Position numbers and translations under genes: made by a program. DNA of 9,686 bases from Ruminiclostridium sp. (GTDB lineage: Bacteria; Bacillota_A; Clostridia; Oscillospirales; Ruminococcaceae): the NCBI GenBank assembly GCA_017550775.1, contig JAFZOA010000461.1, positions 1-9,686 on the forward strand, in the 5' to 3' direction. The notes under the pieces were generated by a model, which did not search any database, was not told where the DNA came from, and was given only the letters and a program-made list of their open reading frames with translations. Shown here in pieces: positions 6,313 to 9,686 of this stretch. The stretch's first letter is position 1, and each line of letters begins with the position of its first letter.

Positions 6313-7209
6313 TTATTCCTTCACACCGCCGACATTCACGCCCTTGGCGAAGTACTTCTGTATAAAGGGGTAGATGACGAGCAGGGGGATTATCGAGCAC
6401 ACGATCAGCGCGTAGATGACCGAATCCGGCGCGTAGCTGTGGCTCAGCTGCCAGTTCGTCGTGAGCTCGGGGTCGGAGTATTCCTCAAGCCGCAGTCGCA
6501 GGTAGACCTGAAGCGGCTGTTCGTTGGTGCTGGAGATCATCTGTCTTGCCCAGAAGTATCCGTTCCAGCGCGAAATTCCGAAGAACAGAGCGACCGTGGC
6601 GATTATGGACTTGCTCATCGGGAGATATACTCTCCAGAGCACCTGCATCTCGGTCGCGCCGTCTACGATCGCCGCCTCCTCTATCTCGGAGGGAACACCC
6701 TCGAACGCGTTTCTCAGCAGGATTATGTTCATTGCCTGCATACCCATGGCGATGACTACGAGCCACTTGTCGTCCATGATGCCCATGCCCTGGAACGCAC
6801 GCTTGGTGGCGAGGTAGTTGAGGTACTGGGGTACGAGACCTGCGCTGAACCACATTGTGAACACGAGGAAGAAGTTGAAGCCCTTTCGGAACAGCAGGCG
6901 CTTTTTCGACAAAGCGTACGCGCCGAAGATCGAGAGCATCATTTCCCAGATCGTACCGTAGAAGGTAAGGAACAGCGTGTTGGTGTAAGCGTTCCAGAAT
7001 ACGTTGTCGTTGAACACGTCCTTGAACGCGTCGAACTGTACATTCTTCGGGAACAGCACGATAGTTGAGTCTCTGACCTCGACATAGCCGCTTATCGCGG
7101 AGGAGATCGTATAGATGAACGGGTACAGACAGCCGACCGCGAACATCGTCAGAAGCAGATAGCTTAATATCTTGAAAATAAGCTCGGATATCTCAAGTTT
7201 TCTTCTCAT
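6313..7209 (-). CDS. Carbohydrate ABC transporter permease (LplC/YtcP-like, MalG side)
   Basis: This is a 298-residue permease forming half of the membrane channel. About six hydrophobic segments are visible, beginning at residues 12-36 and continuing through 74-100, 112-130, 149-166, 201-217 and 263-283. The ATPase-docking EAA loop is well kept: EEAAIVDGA (177-185), then L-P at 196-197, matching EAA-x3-G-x(n)-LP. The C-terminus KYFAKGVNVGGVKE is the ending typical of the LplC/YtcP branch of CUT1 permeases. The ATG has GAGGTGG 5 nt upstream and starts 12 nt after the stop of the partner permease. The length is normal for the family. This branch is associated with large lipoprotein binding components, which agrees with the next gene. 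Confidence 0.94.
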   Translation of the reverse strand: MRRKLEISELIFKILSYLLLTMFAVGCLYPFIYTISSAISGYVEVRDSTIVLFPKNVQFDAFKDVFNDNVFWNAYTNTLFLTFYGTIWEMMLSIFGAYALSKKRLLFRKGFNFFLVFTMWFSAGLVPQYLNYLATKRAFQGMGIMDDKWLVVIAMGMQAMNIILLRNAFEGVPSEIEEAAIVDGATEMQVLWRVYLPMSKSIIATVALFFGISRWNGYFWARQMISSTNEQPLQVYLRLRLEEYSDPELTTNWQLSHSYAPDSVIYALIVCSIIPLLVIYPFIQKYFAKGVNVGGVKE

Positions 7210-7221
7210 ACAGCCACCTCT

Positions 7222-8286
7222 TTAATAAAGTGACGTGTCGGACGCTTTTTTGGCAATTGTATTTGCGCCTATTACAAGCAGCATTCCGATTACATTGTTC
7301 ATCATTTCCGCCGCCGAGACAAGGCCTTTAAGCGACCCGGCGATACCGTTTCTTTGTGCGAACGTCGAAACAACGTCGGCGGTCACATAGGTGTTGGGGT
7401 TGTAGAGCAGCAGGACTTTCTCGTATCCGATATTGAGCAGCGAGCCTATCCTTGTGATGAGCATGATGACTATAGTGGAAAGAATGAACGGGAGAACGAC
7501 ATATCTCATCTGCGCCATTTTGCCCGCGCCGTCTATCTGCGCCGCTTCGTAGCTGGTGGGCGAGATAGCGATTATCGCCGCGAAGAACACGATACTGTCA
7601 TATCCGGCGCTCTCCCAGATACCGCTTATCTGATAGATAGCGCGGAAGAACGAGGGATCGTTGAGCATACCGGAGTACGCCGTCTCGCTCGATATGAGCC
7701 CCATGTTCGCAAGAAGCTGGGAGATAACGCCCGGCTGCATACCGGAGGTGTCCGAGCCCTGCTTTACAAGCATTATCACGAGCGATGTCATAACGACGGT
7801 GGACATGAACTTCGGGAGATATGTGAGCACCTGGTAGATGCTTCGCGCGATGTTGGAGCGGACCTCGTTGAAGAACAGCGCTATCACTATCGGTACCGGG
7901 AATCCGAACACAAGCCCGTAGAAGCTCAGCAGGAACGTGTTTCTGAACGCGCGCCAAAACTGGAGCGAGAGCTCGGTGTTGCCGAGACCGGTAAGAAGCG
8001 TCCTGAAATAGGAGAAGCCGGAGTAGTACTGTTCCGCGACCGTTTTTGCGTCCTCGGTGAGCTTGAAGCTTCCGAGCAGCTCGTACATCGGGAAGTAGCG
8101 CCAGAGCAGGAACACGACTATCATCGGCACGAGTATCAGGTAAAGTCGCCAGTCCTTCAGTACGGTGCGGAGAACGTTCAGCCAGTAATGCTTTTCGACA
8201 TCGTCTCTGACTGTCTGTTCGGGGTTTTCGATATATGTACCGCTTTCCTCATCGAAGATCAGGTAGTCGGTAGCCTTGACTGCCAT
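7222..8286 (-). CDS. Carbohydrate ABC transporter permease (LplB-like, MalF side)
   Basis: This is a 354-residue permease and partner of the following one. A cytoplasmic N-terminus of about 46 residues leads to a first helix at about 47-63 (LYLILVPMIVVFLLW). A long extracellular region (about 64-115) follows, then further helices at about 117-139, 158-174, 230-245, 265-283 and 330-345. The EAA loop reads YEAAQIDGAGKMAQM (246-260), with L-P at 265-266. The GYEKVLLLYNPNTY and ADVVSTF motifs (287-300, 303-309) are hallmarks of the LplB branch. The ATG has AAGGAGG 9 nt upstream. The N-terminus is somewhat longer than in typical LplB proteins (about 300-320 residues), with an acidic FDEESGTYIENPEQ stretch. 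The gene follows the S-component-like gene after 33 nt. Confidence 0.94.
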   Translation of the reverse strand: MAVKATDYLIFDEESGTYIENPEQTVRDDVEKHYWLNVLRTVLKDWRLYLILVPMIVVFLLWRYFPMYELLGSFKLTEDAKTVAEQYYSGFSYFRTLLTGLGNTELSLQFWRAFRNTFLLSFYGLVFGFPVPIVIALFFNEVRSNIARSIYQVLTYLPKFMSTVVMTSLVIMLVKQGSDTSGMQPGVISQLLANMGLISSETAYSGMLNDPSFFRAIYQISGIWESAGYDSIVFFAAIIAISPTSYEAAQIDGAGKMAQMRYVVLPFILSTIVIMLITRIGSLLNIGYEKVLLLYNPNTYVTADVVSTFAQRNGIAGSLKGLVSAAEMMNNVIGMLLVIGANTIAKKASDTSLY

Positions 8287-8319
8287 ATTGTAAACCTCCT
8301 TAAATGATCTTGATCTTGT

Positions 8320-8925
8320 TCAGATATCGTTGTATTCGGTGTCGCCCTCATCGGGGAGCTGTTCCTTGCGCCTTTCCGCCTGTGTGCGGACGAGGTAGGA
8401 TACCTGATCCTCAAACAGCCCGTCGATCTTTCGCGCGATAAGCACGGTTATGACATCGAACACGAGCGAGAGCGAATCCGAGGCGAAAAGACTCACAATG
8501 CTTTCGGGGGCCGCCCCGAAGATGAGACTCACCGCCCACCTTCCGACCTGCACGGCGCAGAACGCGGCGACCGTGAACAGTATCGTATATACGATCTTTG
8601 ACCGTATCTTTTCCTTGCCCCATGTTCTGAAAAACATCAGAGCCGCGAGACCGAAGCAGTTGCCGACGCAGTAGACTATGTACTGCTGTGCGCTTGCACC
8701 GGACGCGATACAAAGCGCCAGACCGCCCCCTATCGCGTGAACGGCGGCGAACGGGCCCCACCGCATCATCACGATGCACATTACCGCGACTGTGGGAGAA
8801 AGGACGTAAAGCTCGGAAGGGAACCACACCGTTGCGGCTTTTGTTATCACGAACTCGGCGGCTGCCAGCATGACAAGCATGATGAAAAGGTCGATATTTC
8901 TGTATTGCTTTAGTGACAGATTCAT
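8320..8925 (-). CDS. Multi-pass membrane protein resembling an ECF-type S component, first gene of the operon
   Basis: This is a 201-residue protein with about six hydrophobic segments: 10-31, 39-54, 57-77, 81-99, 109-138 and 147-166. The fold order and motifs such as LSPTVAVMCIVMMRWGPFAA and the Gly-rich AIGGGLALCIASG resemble substrate-binding S components of energy-coupling factor transporters, but I cannot name a substrate or family. The C-terminus (167-201) is charged and cytoplasmic, ending DEGDTEYNDI. I start at the ATG at 8925, which has AAAGGA 9 nt upstream. An in-frame TTG at 8934 would add three residues. No ECF ATPase or T component is present here. The gene heads a sugar ABC operon, so a regulatory or accessory role in that transporter is possible. 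The ECF resemblance is moderate evidence only. Confidence 0.82.
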   Translation of the reverse strand: MNLSLKQYRNIDLFIMLVMLAAAEFVITKAATVWFPSELYVLSPTVAVMCIVMMRWGPFAAVHAIGGGLALCIASGASAQQYIVYCVGNCFGLAALMFFRTWGKEKIRSKIVYTILFTVAAFCAVQVGRWAVSLIFGAAPESIVSLFASDSLSLVFDVITVLIARKIDGLFEDQVSYLVRTQAERRKEQLPDEGDTEYNDI

Positions 8926-8934
8926 TGTTATCAA

Positions 8935-8940
8935 TCCTTT
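8935..8940 (-). promoter_or_regulatory. Ribosome binding site deciding the start at 8925
   Basis: AAAGGA lies 9 nt before the ATG at 8925. The alternative TTG at 8934 directly abuts this site and so is not usable with it. Confidence 0.6.
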
Positions 8941-8993
8941 GTCCGGAGTGATTTTTACCCAAATTCTTTTAACTCAAATGAAATCTTTTATTT

Positions 8994-9023
8994 ATTTTAC
9001 CCCATGTTTTACATATTTTACAA
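8994..9023 (-). promoter_or_regulatory. Candidate sigma-A promoter of the transport operon
   Basis: On the minus strand TTGTAA (9023-9018) is followed after 18 nt by TAAAAT (8999-8994), an acceptable -35/-10 pair. Transcription would begin near 8987, giving a leader of about 60 nt before the ATG at 8925. The area is very AT-rich, so chance matches are likely. Confidence 0.35.
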
Positions 9024-9169
9024 GGCAAATATCAGACAATTTATGTACAATCCGGACATTGTTATCGTTTTCCCGAAAAATCCAACAAAAAATAACAAAC
9101 ATTTTTGTATGTATTTTACGGCTTTTTGCTTTCCGGATTTGACAAATAATTAACAGGATTTCCGGCTTG

Positions 9170-9201
9170 AAATGCCTGTAACTCACTGAAATACGGCATT
9201 T
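9170..9201. repeat. Inverted repeat, hairpin with one bulge, in the intergenic region
   Basis: AAATGCC (9170-9176) and GTA (9178-9180) pair with TAC (9192-9194) and GGCATTT (9195-9201). This makes ten pairs with a single bulged base at 9177 and an 11-nt loop. It lies about 100 nt beyond the oxidoreductase stop codon. No U-tract follows on the minus strand (CAAGCC is next), so its role as terminator or operator is undecided. Confidence 0.5.
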
Positions 9202-9299
9202 GCGCGTTTTGAGCCCTCTTTTTGAGGATATTCAAAATAATGACATTGACGGTCGTGATGTACATTTCCGACATATATGACAAAAACAGAAAACCGGTC

Positions 9300-9686
9300 T
9301 CAGCCCTCACTTTTCAGTCCCTGAAGGTACTTATCCATTGCCTCGGCGACCTGTTTTGAGTAGTTGACCGCCTCTACGACCGTCCGTGCGCCGAGCACCA
9401 CATCGCCCGCCGCGAAGATGCCGTCACGGGTGGTCGCACCGTATGTGTTTGTGACGAGAAGGCCTCTGTCGGTTATGTCAAGCCCGGTGGTGGATGAAAC
9501 TATCCTGTTTTTAGGTCCCTGCGACACCGCTATTATGGTGGAGGAGGCGGGATAAAGCTTCTCAGAGCCTTCTACACGGTGTTTATTGCCTTCGTCGTCC
9601 TTTTCTATCCTGACAAATATCGTCCCCTCATCGGTGATCTCTACGGGCTCGACTCCGGTAACGAACTCAACGCCGTCATACTTCGC
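9300..9686 (-). CDS. FAD/NAD(P)-dependent oxidoreductase, glutamate synthase small-subunit (GltD-like), C-terminal part
   Basis: The frame is open from the window edge, giving the last 128 residues plus the stop. The fragment ends a pyridine-nucleotide-disulfide-type flavoprotein of the GltD-like class (glutamate synthase small subunit, clostridial GltA, NfnB). It shows PASSTIIAVSQGPKN, then TRDGIFAAGDVVLGARTVVEAV, where the GD of the FAAGD motif contacts FAD, and the helix NYSKQVAEAMDKYL at the C-terminus. In this family the enzyme passes electrons from NAD(P)H through FAD to an iron-sulfur partner. The N-terminal Fe-S and nucleotide-binding motifs lie outside the window, so glutamate synthase cannot be told from related oxidoreductases. 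It ends 374 nt before the sugar transport operon on the same strand and is probably a separate transcription unit. Confidence 0.88.
   Translation of the reverse strand, partial: AKYDGVEFVTGVEPVEITDEGTIFVRIEKDDEGNKHRVEGSEKLYPASSTIIAVSQGPKNRIVSSTTGLDITDRGLLVTNTYGATTRDGIFAAGDVVLGARTVVEAVNYSKQVAEAMDKYLQGLKSEG

Larger units (their letters stand above)
8926..9299. other. AT-rich intergenic region without a gene
   Basis: This gap of about 370 bp separates the oxidoreductase stop from the transport operon start. Its short open frames (up to about 90 codons) lack ribosome binding sites and protein-like composition. It holds the candidate promoter, three copies of TCCGGA (8942-8947, 9051-9056, 9132-9137), two TGTACA palindromes (9044-9049, 9259-9264) and the inverted repeat at 9170-9201. 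I find no convincing U-tailed terminator for the oxidoreductase gene. Confidence 0.6.

Noticed and set aside
6250..7068. A 272-codon plus-strand open frame opposite the LplC-like permease
   Set aside because: It is antisense to a permease with a clear EAA loop. The translation is a His/Glu/Arg/Val mixture without recognisable motifs.
7354..8307. A 317-codon plus-strand open frame opposite the LplB-like permease
   Set aside because: It is antisense to a well-supported permease and has highly charged, low-complexity composition typical of a shadow frame.
8992..9310. Small minus-strand open frames of about 64 codons in the AT-rich gap
   Set aside because: They lack plausible ribosome binding sites, have compositions typical of random AT-rich DNA, and overlap the likely promoter.

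Overview
The window reads as a chromosomal segment from a Gram-positive anaerobe of the Clostridia, most likely the Oscillospirales/Ruminococcaceae. This is inferred from strong AAGGAGG-type ribosome binding sites, roughly 50% GC coding DNA, a lipoprotein with a Thr/Asn-rich linker after its lipobox, and a clostridial-type carbohydrate transport operon beside a glutamate synthase-like oxidoreductase. Every gene I can support lies on the minus strand, so biological order runs from high to low coordinates.

From the right edge: the C-terminal 128 residues of a GltD-like FAD/NAD(P) oxidoreductase (9300-9686) are followed by an AT-rich gap of about 370 bp (8926-9299) with no gene, which probably holds the promoter of the next operon. 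The operon begins with an ECF S-component-like integral membrane protein (8320-8925), then an LplB-type permease (7222-8286), an LplC/YtcP-type permease (6313-7209) and a very large solute-binding lipoprotein of 747 residues (3986-6229). A 258-bp gap after the lipoprotein gene holds a 123-bp near-perfect inverted-repeat element and a nested GGATCC/GC hairpin.

The operon then continues with two small four-helix membrane proteins (3134-3727 and 2613-3128), an MsmX/UgpC-type ATPase (1562-2620), and two more small four-helix membrane proteins (967-1548 and 261-902). It runs off the window in the first 83 codons of a GH28-like polygalacturonase (1-251) that lacks a signal peptide.

Taken together this looks like one CUT1 oligosaccharide uptake and processing operon. 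The lipoprotein captures a sugar, the two permeases and the ATPase import it, and the cytoplasmic glycoside hydrolase cleaves it. Pectin-derived oligogalacturonide is the inferred substrate. The unusual part is five additional integral membrane proteins of unknown role: an S-component-like protein at the head and four small 4-TM proteins bracketing the ATPase. Genes from the first small protein onward are tightly spaced or overlapping, which suggests translational coupling. I see no rRNA, tRNA, CRISPR, transposase or phage gene.
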